Source: Stenotrophobium rhamnosiphilum (lineage in GTDB: Bacteria; Pseudomonadota; Gammaproteobacteria; Nevskiales; Nevskiaceae). From it: a stretch of DNA of 64,000 bases. The stretch is from the NCBI RefSeq assembly GCF_003052265.1, contig NZ_QANS01000001.1, forward strand, positions 310,001-374,000, in the 5' to 3' direction. This document shows, piece by piece, positions 7,421-16,376 of the stretch (positions within the stretch are counted from its first letter, which is position 1; the number at the start of each line of letters is the position of its first letter). The notes below the pieces were generated by a model that was given only the letters and a program-made list of their open reading frames with translations, did not search any database and was not told the origin of the DNA. The translations under genes were made by a program, and so were the position numbers.

Positions 7421-8258
7421 TTTGTGCCAGCCAGCGTGCGGCATCGCCTTTGGGTTTGGGTGTTACGGGTGGCGGATCGCAAAAGTTACGTTGATGCACT
7501 TCGTTGCGGCTCATCAGCTGTGTTGGGATTCCTAACTTCTTTAGCTCGCTGGGGCGCATGCGATCCACGCCGTGCATGAAGGCTTCTGCGCGGTCGATGA
7601 AGCTGTCTTTCGCTTTCACCGTGTTTCTCAGATAGCTGACTTGTGCGTTGCGTTGTTCCAGATAAGGAATCGGTCCCCATGGCGAGAGCGTGTAGGGCGC
7701 ATGAAAGCCGGGCGTGATGATCAGTGGATCTTGCAGAAGGATGCGTTGCTTCTGTGTCACCCACAGAAAGGCGCAGGCGCTGTCGCATTGGCCGGCGGAG
7801 ATGGCAGTGTTGATTGGGTGATTTCTGAGTAGGTCGGCGGTTTGAATCACGCCGTAACTTGAACCGCCGCTGCTACTCAGAATCACGGCGCGAGTTTGTG
7901 GAAAGCGTTTAAGTTTTTGTTCGAGTAGCTGCGGCAGGTCGGGCGGGATGGTGCCGTTCAAACGCAGCACGCAGCGATACGGATCAGCGGTGATGCTGAA
8001 GCTGGTCAGGTTCTCGTAAGTTTGTGTTTGTTTGAATGTGGCCCAGCCGACGCAGACGGTGCCGAGTACGGAGAGCGCGGTGAGGCTGCGTACAGCACTA
8101 GGCGCTTGCAGGCCGATGGCGATCCCAAAGCCAATCATCAAGACGCAATACGGTGCTTCGATGACTAAGCCGCGAAATCCGAATGACTGATATGCCCAGA
8201 TCGCGAGTCCGATCGCGATGGCAAAACACAGATGTCGGATGACAATGCGCGAAATCAT
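7407..8258 (-). CDS. Membrane-anchored ClpP/crotonase-fold protein (COG3904-like)
   Basis: 283 residues from the ATG at 8258; a TTG at 8279 is also in frame. Three hydrophobic segments fill the first 80 residues. The soluble part has LSSSGGSSYG, a following helix, then a CDSACAFLW motif and QKQRILLQDP, the pattern of COG3904-type predicted periplasmic proteins related to ClpP and SppA. The Ser in DSACAF sits where the ClpP nucleophile would be. Function and substrate are unknown. It is transcribed alone, toward the tRNA-Asn array. Confidence 0.6.
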   Translation of the reverse strand: MISRIVIRHLCFAIAIGLAIWAYQSFGFRGLVIEAPYCVLMIGFGIAIGLQAPSAVRSLTALSVLGTVCVGWATFKQTQTYENLTSFSITADPYRCVLRLNGTIPPDLPQLLEQKLKRFPQTRAVILSSSGGSSYGVIQTADLLRNHPINTAISAGQCDSACAFLWVTQKQRILLQDPLIITPGFHAPYTLSPWGPIPYLEQRNAQVSYLRNTVKAKDSFIDRAEAFMHGVDRMRPSELKKLGIPTQLMSRNEVHQRNFCDPPPVTPKPKGDAARWLAQTKKP

Positions 8259-8471
8259 TTTCGGAGCAGGTTCAAACAAAGATCATGCAGTTTGATGATC
8301 TTAGATGAACGATGCCTGAAGGCGAGTGCCTCATGTCACTCCAAGACTACCCTTTGGGAGGGGGAATATCCTACCCGTCGGTGCCTACTATGCCGCGCAT
8401 ATTGGGCATGTCATTTCGCATGAGCGTTATTTGCCCATCAACTAATTGAAAACATTGCGAGTGGGGTTCAA

Positions 8472-9656
8472 ATGAGCAATTCAGTGCATGTTGTCGGCGT
8501 GGGCATGATTCCTTTCACCAAGCCGAGCGCTAGTGAGCCCTATAACGTGATGGGCGCCAAGGCCACCACCAAAGCGCTGCAAGATGCTGGCGTCGAGTAC
8601 AGCCAGATCCAGCAAGCTTATGTCGGCTATGTCTTTGGTGATTCAACCTGCGGCCAAGCGGCGCTTTACGGCGTTGGCATGACAGGCATTCCGGTCATCA
8701 ACGTCAACAACAATTGTTCGACGGGTTCCACCGCGTTGTATCTCGGTCGTCAGGCGATTGAGAGCGGCAGTGTTGATTGCGTGCTCGTACTTGGTTTTGA
8801 ACAGATGTCGCGTGGCGCACTGAGTTCCAGTTTTGCTGATCGCCCTGATCCTTTGCAGCGCTTTGTCGACACCATGCAAGACGTGCAAGGTCGTGATGCA
8901 GATGCGCCCATCGCAGCACAGTTATTTGCAGGCGGTGGTCGCAAGCACATGGAATTGTTCGGAACTAAGGCAGAGACCTTCGCGCACATTGCAGTGAAGG
9001 CGCGCAGACACGCTGCCAACAATCCTTACTCCGTGTTCCGTGATCCGATTACGTTGGAGCAGGTGATGTCTGCGCCAACAATCTTTGATCCACTTACGCG
9101 TTTGCAATGCTGCCCACCAACGTGTGGCGCTGCTGCTGCGGTGTTGTGCTCAGAAGCCTTCGCGAAAAAGCACGGCCTCGATATGCGCGTGAAAATTGCC
9201 GCGCAAGCACTCACCACCGATGGCCCATCCAGTTTTGATGAAGGTGATATGCGCAAGCTCGTCGGTTACGACATGACGGTGAACGCGGCCAAACAGGTTT
9301 ACGAAAAAGCCGGCGTTGGTCCAGAAGATATTGGCGTGTGTGAATTGCACGACTGCTTCACATCCAACGAATTGCTGACCTACGAAGCGCTGGGTCTGAC
9401 ACCAGAAGGCACCGCCGAAAAATTCATCATGGATGGCGACAACACTTATGGTGGTCGCGTTGTTACCAATCCTTCTGGTGGTTTGTTATCGAAGGGACAT
9501 CCACTCGGTGCTACGGGTCTTGCGCAATGCGCAGAGTTAGTCTGGCAGTTGCGTGATCAAGCGGGCCCGCGACAGGTATTCGGCGTTCGCAATGCGCTGC
9601 AACACAACTTGGGTCTCGGTGGTGCTTGCGTTGTCACGCTGTATCAAGCGGCCTGA
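8472..9656 (+). CDS. SCP-x-type thiolase (lipid-transfer protein, thiolase family)
   Basis: 394 residues. VNNNCSTGSTAL contains the thiolase nucleophile Cys; the C-terminal half has CELHDCFTSNELL, NPSGGLLSKGHPLGATG with the catalytic His, and a GLGGACVVTLY end. These match the SCP2-thiolase/SCP-x group, which cleaves beta-ketoacyl-CoA with branched or steroid side chains, rather than FadA or PhaA. The typical second catalytic Cys (CxG near the C-terminus) is represented by GGACV. The start is preceded by GTGGGG. The convergent neighbour is an SDR gene. Confidence 0.88.
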   Translation: MSNSVHVVGVGMIPFTKPSASEPYNVMGAKATTKALQDAGVEYSQIQQAYVGYVFGDSTCGQAALYGVGMTGIPVINVNNNCSTGSTALYLGRQAIESGSVDCVLVLGFEQMSRGALSSSFADRPDPLQRFVDTMQDVQGRDADAPIAAQLFAGGGRKHMELFGTKAETFAHIAVKARRHAANNPYSVFRDPITLEQVMSAPTIFDPLTRLQCCPPTCGAAAAVLCSEAFAKKHGLDMRVKIAAQALTTDGPSSFDEGDMRKLVGYDMTVNAAKQVYEKAGVGPEDIGVCELHDCFTSNELLTYEALGLTPEGTAEKFIMDGDNTYGGRVVTNPSGGLLSKGHPLGATGLAQCAELVWQLRDQAGPRQVFGVRNALQHNLGLGGACVVTLYQAA

Positions 9657-9659
9657 TCG

Positions 9660-10400
9660 CTACCAAGTTTCCATATACGGACGCAGATCAAGTTCAAAGG
9701 TCCAAGCATCGCGCGGTTGGCTGTGCAGGTACCAATAATTTTCGGCGATGTGCTCGGGCAGCATGATGCCTTCTTTATCCATGCGATCCGTATAAACCTT
9801 CGGAAAGTTATCGCGGATAAAAGCGGTGTCGACCATGCCGTCAATCACCACGTGCGCGACGTGAATTCCGCGAGGGCCCAGCTCTCTGCCCATGCTTTGT
9901 GCGAGTGCACGGAGCGCATGTTTGGCGCCTGCGAACGCTGCAAAGTTTGCGCCACCGCGCACGCTGGCGGTGGCGCCGGTGAAAATAATCGTGCCGCGTT
10001 TGCGTGTCACCATTCGCTTGGCGGCTTCGCGCGCGCTTAAGAAACCTGCGAAGCAGGCCATCTCCCAAATCTTGAAATATTTTTTCGCAGTCTCATCAAG
10101 AATCGATGAGGGCACGTTGGCGCCTGCGTTAAAAACCAATACTTCCAATGGTCCGATCTCGCGTTCAATCTGATCGATCAGATCAACGATTGCTTCTTCC
10201 TTGCGTGCATCAATTGCAAAAGCGCGTGCACGACCGCCTTCAGATTCAATCGCCGAGACCAGTTCTTGCAAAGGCTCTGCATTGCGTCGAACAACGCATG
10301 CGACGTAACCCTCGCGTGCAAAACGTTTCGCAATCGCCGAGCCATTGCCTTCGCCAGCGCCAATAATTAGTACGGCTTTGTTGTTTGTTTCGGCGTTCAT
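9660..10400 (-). CDS. SDR-fold protein lacking the catalytic Tyr (cd05373/SDR_c10-like)
   Basis: 246 residues with a Rossmann motif GAGEGNGSAIA and a VFNAGAN stretch of the short-chain dehydrogenase family. The usual YxxxK is replaced by FAGAK (in NFAAFAGAKHAL), so the Tyr is Phe while Lys is kept. This agrees with what I recall of the SDR_c10 subgroup, so the change is a family trait rather than a local mutation. Function is not established. It ends 3 bp from the convergent thiolase, and its ATG follows GGAGCTGAA. Confidence 0.8.
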   Translation of the reverse strand: MNAETNNKAVLIIGAGEGNGSAIAKRFAREGYVACVVRRNAEPLQELVSAIESEGGRARAFAIDARKEEAIVDLIDQIEREIGPLEVLVFNAGANVPSSILDETAKKYFKIWEMACFAGFLSAREAAKRMVTRKRGTIIFTGATASVRGGANFAAFAGAKHALRALAQSMGRELGPRGIHVAHVVIDGMVDTAFIRDNFPKVYTDRMDKEGIMLPEHIAENYWYLHSQPRDAWTFELDLRPYMETW

Positions 10401-10533
10401 TTCAGCTCCATCGCGTCAGGCAAATCAGAATGTGTTCAACCTTTCTCGCTGCGTCTATCGGCATTAGTGCCCCGGTGAGCGTCTAGTAAATAAAGCCGTC
10501 AGTGCGGGAATGTAAACTTCAGCCATTAAATAA

Positions 10534-11553
10534 ATGGACTCGAACGCCATGGATGACGCTCTGAGACGGATGCTGGATTCTGTCACCGAAACCAACGATC
10601 TGGAAAATCTAGTGCGCCCAATGCTGGAGTTGCTAGAGGCGATCACCGGGCTAGATTCAACGTATCTCACGACGATTGATGAGATTGCGGGTCTTCAGCA
10701 TATCTTGTACTCCAGGAATTCGAGCACGTTGCAGATTCCTGAAGGCTTGTCAGTGCCGTGGGGAGATACGCTGTGCAAACGTGCGCTCGAAGAGGGCCGA
10801 CCCTACACCGATGACGTTGCAAATTGCTGGGGCGACTCCGACGCTGCTCGCGCATTGGGCATCAGCACTTATCTCAGCCAACCCATTCGCACGCTTGATG
10901 GTGGCATCTACGGAACTTTGTGCGCCGCTAGCGACAAGCGCGTCGCACTCAAGCCCGACACCATCAATATCCTGGCCAAGTTTGCCAAACTCATTGCTCA
11001 GCAAGTTGAACGAGAGCGCGCATTGCGACGGGTTCACGCAGAAAACGTGGAACTCTCCTCGCATGCCTTGGCTGATCCACTGACTGGACTGGCGAATCGT
11101 CGAAGAATGGAACAGGACCTCCAGCGCATGCTGGCAACCGCGGAGCGCGACGGCAAACCACTGGTTGTCGCTTTCATCGACTTGGATGGTTTCAAGGCGA
11201 TTAACGATCAATATGGTCACGATGTTGGTGACGAACTTTTGGTCTATATCGCGAGAAATCTGACGTCGGTTGTGCGTCCAACAGATCTTGTTGCGCGCAT
11301 CGGCGGCGACGAATTCGTCGTGCTGGCGCCGGGTGCCATAGGTTCGGTTTTGCGCGACCGCTTGGAAGAAGCCACTGCGAGCTACTTTTCGCACGGTCAG
11401 AACAAGATCGAATATCACGGCGGCAGCGTCGGGGTAACGACCATAGCCCCCGGTGATCACGACATTACTGAGGCGCTCAACCGAGCAGATTCCGCGATGT
11501 ACCAAGTCAAAAGAGCGAGAAAGGCGCAGCCTCAGTCCCTCACGCAACATTGA
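10534..11553 (+). CDS. GAF-GGDEF diguanylate cyclase
   Basis: 339 residues: an N-terminal GAF-like sensor (about 10-165), a short coiled linker, then GGDEF (about 180-332) starting at DPLTGLANRR. The active-site motif RIGGDEFVVL is intact, and an RPTD lies five residues before GGDEF, the position of the inhibitory I-site. It should make cyclic di-GMP and be product-inhibited. It is cytosolic with no membrane segment. An ATG at 10549 is an alternative start; neither has a clear ribosome site. Confidence 0.9.
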   Translation: MDSNAMDDALRRMLDSVTETNDLENLVRPMLELLEAITGLDSTYLTTIDEIAGLQHILYSRNSSTLQIPEGLSVPWGDTLCKRALEEGRPYTDDVANCWGDSDAARALGISTYLSQPIRTLDGGIYGTLCAASDKRVALKPDTINILAKFAKLIAQQVERERALRRVHAENVELSSHALADPLTGLANRRRMEQDLQRMLATAERDGKPLVVAFIDLDGFKAINDQYGHDVGDELLVYIARNLTSVVRPTDLVARIGGDEFVVLAPGAIGSVLRDRLEEATASYFSHGQNKIEYHGGSVGVTTIAPGDHDITEALNRADSAMYQVKRARKAQPQSLTQH

Positions 11554-11682
11554 TAGTTGGGTGTGCCTAGTCCCTGAGTCGGCGCGCTTGAGCGGCAATT
11601 GCGCGCATTTGGCAAAAATCGGGATGTGTCACAGCGTGTCCCAGTTCTGGCACGGCCAGCAAATGCTAACGAAGCGGTCCCA

Positions 11683-11719
11683 AAACAAAAAACCCTCGTT
11701 TCTTTATCAGAAACAAGGG
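11683..11719 (-). terminator. Terminator of the tRNA(CAT) gene
   Basis: On the minus strand CCCTTGTTTCT-GATAA-AGAAACGAGGG is followed by TTTTTTGTTTTG. It lies 8 nt beyond the tRNA 3' end. Confidence 0.88.
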
Positions 11720-11727
11720 CTTGGTAT

Positions 11728-11804
11728 TGGTGGTGATAAGTGGATTTGAACCACCGACCTCAGCATTATGAGTGCCGCGCTCTAACCAACTGAGCTATAT
11801 CACC
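11728..11804 (-). tRNA. tRNA with CAT anticodon (Met elongator or Ile2)
   Basis: A 77-nt cloverleaf with acceptor GGTGATA/TATCACC, D arm AGCTCAGTTGGTTAGAGC, anticodon loop CTCATAA, T stem TGGTGG, and encoded CCA. CAT may be elongator Met or, if modified to lysidine, Ile2. The acceptor lacks the A1 mismatch of initiator tRNA. I cannot separate Met from Ile2 by eye. Confidence 0.92.
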
Positions 11805-11818
11805 GTCGAAGGGCGCAC

Positions 11819-11847
11819 ATTGTAGGTTGTTGTTGTCGTGACGTAAA
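11819..11847 (-). promoter_or_regulatory. Promoter of tRNA(CAT)
   Basis: On the minus strand TTTACG and TACAAT are spaced by 17 bp, 14 bp before the tRNA. The discriminator is GC-rich (GTGCGCCC), typical of stable RNA genes. Confidence 0.6.
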
Positions 11848-11978
11848 CGACAAATGTTGCGATGCAGATTTTGATGCCTTGGCGGAGCAAATCGGCGAAC
11901 ATGATCGCCTGATGACGGTCATATGGCCGATTCAGGCTGAACCCCGATCAGAATTACCTTATTTAGGACTTATCAGTC

Positions 11979-13559
11979 ATGCAACGTCGCGACTTTCTGA
12001 AATCCGCCATTGCGATTGCCGCTTCGAGCTTCCCGGCCTTTGACCTTTTTGCGGCGCCGCCTTTTGCGCCGGGTCAGCGTTTTGATTACGCCTGGCTCAA
12101 GGGTTATGCGCGCTCGCTGTCGGGTCTGCCGTATACGCCGCCTTCGCGTGATATTCCGGCCTCGCTGGCCAATCTGTCGTACGACCAGTATCAGTCGATC
12201 CGCTTCAAGCCTGAGCATTCGCTTTGGGCGGACAAGAACCTCAATTTCCAGATGCAGTTTTTCCATCTGGGGCAGGGCTTCCGCGAAGCCGTGCGCGTCA
12301 ATGAAGTCGTCAACGGCATCTCGCAGCCGTTGGCCTACAACCCGTCGATGTTCGATTTGTCGAAGAGCGGCGTTAAAGGACGCTCTTTGCCGAAGGATCT
12401 GGGCTACGCCGGTCTGCGCGTGCACTTCCATTCAGATTGGAACGCAGACTTCGCAGTGTTTCTCGGCGCGAGTTATTTCCGCGCGATTGGCACCAGCAAG
12501 CAATACGGTTTGTCAGCGCGCGGTTTGGCGATTGATAGCGGCATGAACAAGCCGGAAGAATTCCCGGTCTTCACCGCGTTCTGGTTGGAGCGTCCGTCGC
12601 CGACTGCTGAGCGCCTCACGATTTACGCATTGATGGAATCCGCCAGCATCAGCGGCGCTTATCGTTTTGATATCGCGCCGGGCGAGCCACTGACGATGGA
12701 TGTCGACGCTGCGCTGTATCCGCGCAAGCCGATCGAGCGTCTGGGTGTTGCGCCGCTCACCAGCATGTATCTGTTCGGCGAAAACGATCGCCGCATGGCG
12801 AATGACTGGCGCCCGGAGATTCACGATACCGATGGCCTGTCGATCAATGCGGGCAGTGGCGAGTGGTTGTGGCGTCCGCTGAACAACCCGACAGCCGTGC
12901 GCGTTAATTCTTATCTCGATGAGAATCCGCGCGGTTTTGGTTTGATGCAGCGTGATCGCAATTTTGATCACTACCAAGATGATGGCGTTTTCTACGATCG
13001 TCGCCCGAGCCTGTGGGTTGAGCCGCGTAATGGTGGCAGCAACAACTGGGGCAAGGGGGCTGTGCAGTTGCTGGAGCTGCCGGCGCCTGATGAAACGCAC
13101 GACAACATTGTGGCGTTCTGGAATTCGGCGACCAAGCCAATGCCCGGGCAAGAGTTGCTCTTTAGCTATCGCATGAGCTGGGGCGAGCGCATGCCCGTGG
13201 TTGCGCCGCTGGGACGCGTCGTTGCAACGCGCACAGGCATGGGTGGTGTTGTTGGCCAGCCGCGCAAATATTTCTCGTGGCGCTTCGCGGTAGATTTCAA
13301 CGGCGGCAATCTCGCGCAGCTCGCACGCGATGCCAAAGTGGAAGCAGTGATTTGGTCATCACGCGGAAAAGTTGAAATCACTTCTGCACGTCCGCAGTTT
13401 GAAGTCGATGGCTATCGCGCGATGTTTGATCTCAAGCCAACGGATGACAGCACTGAGCCAATTGATTTCCGCATGTACCTGCGCTTGAAAGGCCAGCCGC
13501 TGACAGAGACGTGGACGTATCAGTGGGTGCCACCTCCGCCGGATCAGCGTCGGTTCTAA
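11979..13559 (+). CDS. opgD: Glucan biosynthesis protein D
   Basis: 526 residues with a Tat-type leader (MQRRDFLKSA, then a hydrophobic stretch ending near LFAAP). The mature part matches the OpgG/OpgD periplasmic family throughout: FKPEHSLWAD, FHLGQGFREAVRVNEV, an LFGENDRR stretch, and the long beta-rich C-terminal domain. It shapes the backbone of osmoregulated periplasmic glucans. No opgH or opgG is adjacent. It shares a bidirectional terminator with ychF. Confidence 0.93.
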   Translation: MQRRDFLKSAIAIAASSFPAFDLFAAPPFAPGQRFDYAWLKGYARSLSGLPYTPPSRDIPASLANLSYDQYQSIRFKPEHSLWADKNLNFQMQFFHLGQGFREAVRVNEVVNGISQPLAYNPSMFDLSKSGVKGRSLPKDLGYAGLRVHFHSDWNADFAVFLGASYFRAIGTSKQYGLSARGLAIDSGMNKPEEFPVFTAFWLERPSPTAERLTIYALMESASISGAYRFDIAPGEPLTMDVDAALYPRKPIERLGVAPLTSMYLFGENDRRMANDWRPEIHDTDGLSINAGSGEWLWRPLNNPTAVRVNSYLDENPRGFGLMQRDRNFDHYQDDGVFYDRRPSLWVEPRNGGSNNWGKGAVQLLELPAPDETHDNIVAFWNSATKPMPGQELLFSYRMSWGERMPVVAPLGRVVATRTGMGGVVGQPRKYFSWRFAVDFNGGNLAQLARDAKVEAVIWSSRGKVEITSARPQFEVDGYRAMFDLKPTDDSTEPIDFRMYLRLKGQPLTETWTYQWVPPPPDQRRF

Positions 13560-13565
13560 AAACAA

Positions 13566-13590
13566 AAAAGCCCGGCAATGCCGGGCTTTT
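13566..13590. terminator. Bidirectional terminator between opgD and ychF
   Basis: AAAAGCCCGGC-AAT-GCCGGGCTTTT, symmetric with A- and T-runs on both sides, placed between two convergent genes. Confidence 0.92.
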
Positions 13591-13609
13591 CTATGAGCGA
13601 AGATTTCGC

Positions 13610-14701
13610 TTAGACGTTAAATCGGAAGTGCATCACATCGCCTTCCTGCACGATGTATTCCTTGCCTTCCAAGCGCCATTTGCCAGCTTCCTTTGCGCCA
13701 GCTTCACCCTTGAACTGGATGTAGTCGTTGTAAGCAATGACTTCTGCGCGGATAAAGCCTTTTTCGAAGTCGGTGTGAATCACGCCTGCGGCTTGTGGGC
13801 CGGTGGCGCCGACCTTCACTGTCCATGCGCGAACTTCTTGTACGCCGGCGGTGAAGTAGGTTTGCAGGCCGAGTAGATCGTAAGCGCTGCGGATCACGCG
13901 GTTGAGGCCCGGCTCTTCAAGGCCGAGAGAATCGAGGAAGTCTTTTTTGTCAGCTTCTTCAAGCTGTGCAATTTCAGCTTCAATCTGCGCGCAGACGATG
14001 ACGACTGTGGCGTTCTCTTTCGCTGCCAGTGCTTTTACGCGATCAACGTATTCGTTGCCACCGAGACCGGCTTCATCGACGTTGGTGATGTAGAGGCCGG
14101 GCTTGGCGGTGATCAGCTGCAATTCTTTGACGATGATTTTTTCGTTCTCGTCGAAGGTCATGCTGCGCACAGCGTTGCCAGCATCCAGATGCGCTTGTAC
14201 GCGCGTAAGGCAGGCGACACGGGCGATGTGTTCAGCGTTGCCGCTCTTGGCGAGCTTGGCAGAGCGCTCAAGTGATTTGGTGACGCGCTCAAGATCGGCG
14301 AGTGCGAGTTCGGTGCCGATGACTTCGATATCGCGGATTGGATCAACGCTATCCATCACGTGAATGACGTCGTCATCAACGAAGCAACGCACAACGTGAG
14401 CAATCGCGTCGGTCTCGCGGATGTGCGAGAGGAATGCGTTGCCTTTGCCTTTGCCTTCGCTAGCGCCTTCAACGAGGCCGGCGATATCAACGAACTCAAC
14501 GCTCGCAGGCAACACGCGCTGCGGCTTGACGATCAGTGACAGCGCATCAAGGCGAGGGTCAGGTACGCCGACCACGCCAACGTTCGGGTCGATGGTGCAG
14601 AAAGGATAATTTTCTGCAGCGATCTGCGCCTTGGTCAGCGCGTTGAACAATGTCGACTTGCCAACGTTAGGGAGACCGACAATTCCGCATTTGATGCCCA
14701 T
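13610..14701 (-). CDS. ychF: Redox-regulated ATPase/GTP-binding protein YchF
   Basis: 363 residues, standard length. The P-loop GLPNVGKST is at 8-16, with [18 protein letters not shown] as switch region and the Obg-family C-terminal TGS-like domain ([21 protein letters not shown]). The NKxE-type specificity loop (ITNVDE) fits the ATP preference known for YchF/OLA1. It acts on ribosomes and in stress response. It starts 9 bp after pth ends, so they are probably co-transcribed. Confidence 0.96.
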   Translation of the reverse strand: MGIKCGIVGLPNVGKSTLFNALTKAQIAAENYPFCTIDPNVGVVGVPDPRLDALSLIVKPQRVLPASVEFVDIAGLVEGASEGKGKGNAFLSHIRETDAIAHVVRCFVDDDVIHVMDSVDPIRDIEVIGTELALADLERVTKSLERSAKLAKSGNAEHIARVACLTRVQAHLDAGNAVRSMTFDENEKIIVKELQLITAKPGLYITNVDEAGLGGNEYVDRVKALAAKENATVVIVCAQIEAEIAQLEEADKKDFLDSLGLEEPGLNRVIRSAYDLLGLQTYFTAGVQEVRAWTVKVGATGPQAAGVIHTDFEKGFIRAEVIAYNDYIQFKGEAGAKEAGKWRLEGKEYIVQEGDVMHFRFNV

Positions 14702-14710
14702 GTATTTTCT

Positions 14711-15289
14711 CTATTTGTTGCTATGCAGTTGGTGCACGGCTTTTTCCCAGTTCTGTGTTAGCCAGACTGGAATCGCCGCTGCCGCCGAGATCAACGAATC
14801 GTTGATCAATTGCTCGTCCGCTTTGTTAGCGCGGCCGAGTACGTAGTTGTGGACCAAATCTTTGTGACCGGGATGGCCGATGCCAACGCGGAGACGCAAA
14901 TAATCCGGGCCGAAATGTTGATGCAATGAACGCAAGCCGTTGTGACCGCCGTGACCGCCACCGGCTTTCATGCGCACGGTGCCTGCGGGCAGATCCAGTT
15001 CATCGTGTGCGATCAGAATGTCTGCGGGTGTGAGCTTGTAGAACTGTGCGAGCTTCTGCGCGGGCTCGCCGCTGCGATTCATGAACGTCATCGGTTTGAA
15101 CAACAACAAATCTGCGCCGCCACATTTGATGCGTGCCAACTCGCCTTGAAACTTCGACTCTGCACGAAAGCTGGTGCGTTCGGCAGCCGCGAGTTGATCC
15201 ACAAACCAAAAACCCGCGTTGTGGCGGGTGCGTTCGTATTCGGAACCGGGATTGCCGAGGCCGATGATCGCGCGAAGATTCGAGGACAT
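14711..15289 (-). CDS. pth: Peptidyl-tRNA hydrolase
   Basis: 192 residues. IIGLGNPGSEYERTRHNAGF contains the conserved Asn and catalytic His. FMNRSGEPAQ and IAHDELDLPAG with GGHGGHNGLRS are the other Pth signatures. It recycles tRNA from peptidyl-tRNA dropped by ribosomes. It is the second gene of rplY-pth-ychF, the usual order in Gammaproteobacteria. Confidence 0.97.
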   Translation of the reverse strand: MSSNLRAIIGLGNPGSEYERTRHNAGFWFVDQLAAAERTSFRAESKFQGELARIKCGGADLLLFKPMTFMNRSGEPAQKLAQFYKLTPADILIAHDELDLPAGTVRMKAGGGHGGHNGLRSLHQHFGPDYLRLRVGIGHPGHKDLVHNYVLGRANKADEQLINDSLISAAAAIPVWLTQNWEKAVHQLHSNK

Positions 15290-15304
15290 TTTTCTGTCGG
15301 TCTA

Positions 15305-15344
15305 AACGAAAACCCCGTCCGGCCACTTGCGCAGGCGGACGGGG
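15305..15344 (-). terminator. Terminator after rplY
   Basis: On the minus strand CCCCGTCCG-loop-CGGACGGGG is followed by TTTTCGTTT. It lies between rplY and pth, so pth-ychF would rely on partial read-through or their own promoter. Confidence 0.85.
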
Positions 15345-15364
15345 CTGATTCGCATCGAGAAGAA

Positions 15365-16057
15365 TTACTTCTTCTTCGCGTCCTTCTTGGCAGGAGCAGC
15401 AGCGGCAGCAACTGGAGCCTTCTGGTTTGCAGCAGGCACGTCAGCAGCAACTGGAGCAGCAGCAACTTCTTCAGCTGCAGCAGCGCGTGGCAAGTGCAGA
15501 GCAGCAACCGACTGGTCGTTGTCATGCTTGAGCTGAACCAGCTCAACGCCAGCGCTCAGCTTGAGCTGCGAGAGGTGAACGATGTCGTTCAGTTCCAGCT
15601 TCGACAGATCAACTTCGATGAACTCAGGCAGATCCTTAGGCAAGCACTCAACTTCAACCTGGTTGAGGTGGTGCTCAACGATGCCGCCGCCAACCTTCAC
15701 GCCAGGAGCAACTTCCGAGCCGGTGAAGTGAAGGGGAACGTGCATGCGCAACAGAACGTCAGCCAGAACGCGCTGAAGGTCGAGGTGCAGGATGGTGTCC
15801 TTAACTGGATGACGCATCATGTCCTTCAACACAACCTGCTGATCCGCGCCGTTGAGCTTCAGGGTCAGAATGTGCGAGTAGAACGCTTCAGTCTTGAGGT
15901 GGTTCCACAGTTCGTTGTGGTCGAGTGACACGGATACAGCGGCATCCTTACCACCATAAATGATGGCAGGAACCTTACCCGTACGACGCAGACGGCGGCT
16001 CGCACCCGTTCCTTGCAGCGTACGTGCTTCGGCATTAACTACGAAATTCGTTTTCAC
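15365..16057 (-). CDS. rplY: 50S ribosomal protein L25/general stress protein Ctc
   Basis: 230 residues from the GTG at 16057, which is preceded by GGAGAG at good spacing. A longer in-frame start upstream at 16141 has no support. The N-terminal L25 domain (about 4-95; GASRRLRRTGKVPAIIYGG) binds 5S rRNA, and the C-terminal TL5/CTC domain follows. The last 40 residues are an Ala/Pro/Lys-rich low-complexity tail ending AKKDAKKK. Confidence 0.95.
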   Translation of the reverse strand: MKTNFVVNAEARTLQGTGASRRLRRTGKVPAIIYGGKDAAVSVSLDHNELWNHLKTEAFYSHILTLKLNGADQQVVLKDMMRHPVKDTILHLDLQRVLADVLLRMHVPLHFTGSEVAPGVKVGGGIVEHHLNQVEVECLPKDLPEFIEVDLSKLELNDIVHLSQLKLSAGVELVQLKHDNDQSVAALHLPRAAAAEEVAAAPVAADVPAANQKAPVAAAAAPAKKDAKKK

Positions 16058-16330
16058 AATAACTCTCCGATAAATGAACCCCGCGCCCGCGACCAGGCAC
16101 GAAGGGGCGCGCATTCTACCGGTCGCGGGGCTATTGCGCAAAGCTGGCTGCGAGGGGAAATAGCTGTTTCAGATGCCTTTTGGGGCGGATTCGAGTGATG
16201 CTTAATCGTCCATCACGATGTTATAAATTATTGAACTATGAAGAATAGAACAATAATTTACTTTGACCTTTCGAAGGGCTTTGGCCACTGCTAAAAATCA
16301 GAACAAGTGAAGCTTTTTTGGGGCTCAATG
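16058..16330. other. Intergenic region upstream of rplY, no gene found
   Basis: About 270 bp between the rplY start and the terminator of the next minus-strand gene. The outer part is AT-rich (about 16210-16330). I see no ORF with coding character, no tRNA and no repeat. It should hold the rplY promoter, which I could not place with confidence. Confidence 0.5.
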
Positions 16331-16362
16331 CAAAAAAGCGGCGGCACAATAGCCGCCGCTTA
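16331..16362 (-). terminator. Terminator of the lipoprotein gene
   Basis: On the minus strand AGCGGCGGC-TATTGT-GCCGCCGCT is followed by TTTTTTG, 15 bp beyond the stop of the gene ending at 16377. Confidence 0.88.
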
Positions 16363-16376
16363 TAGAGCTTGCTCAG

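Noticed and set aside
10750-11598. 282-codon minus-strand ORF over the GGDEF gene
   Set aside because: Antisense shadow; the plus-strand frame has intact GAF and GGDEF motifs.
14942-15928. 328-codon plus-strand ORF over pth and rplY
   Set aside because: Antisense shadow of two well-conserved genes; the product has no family features.
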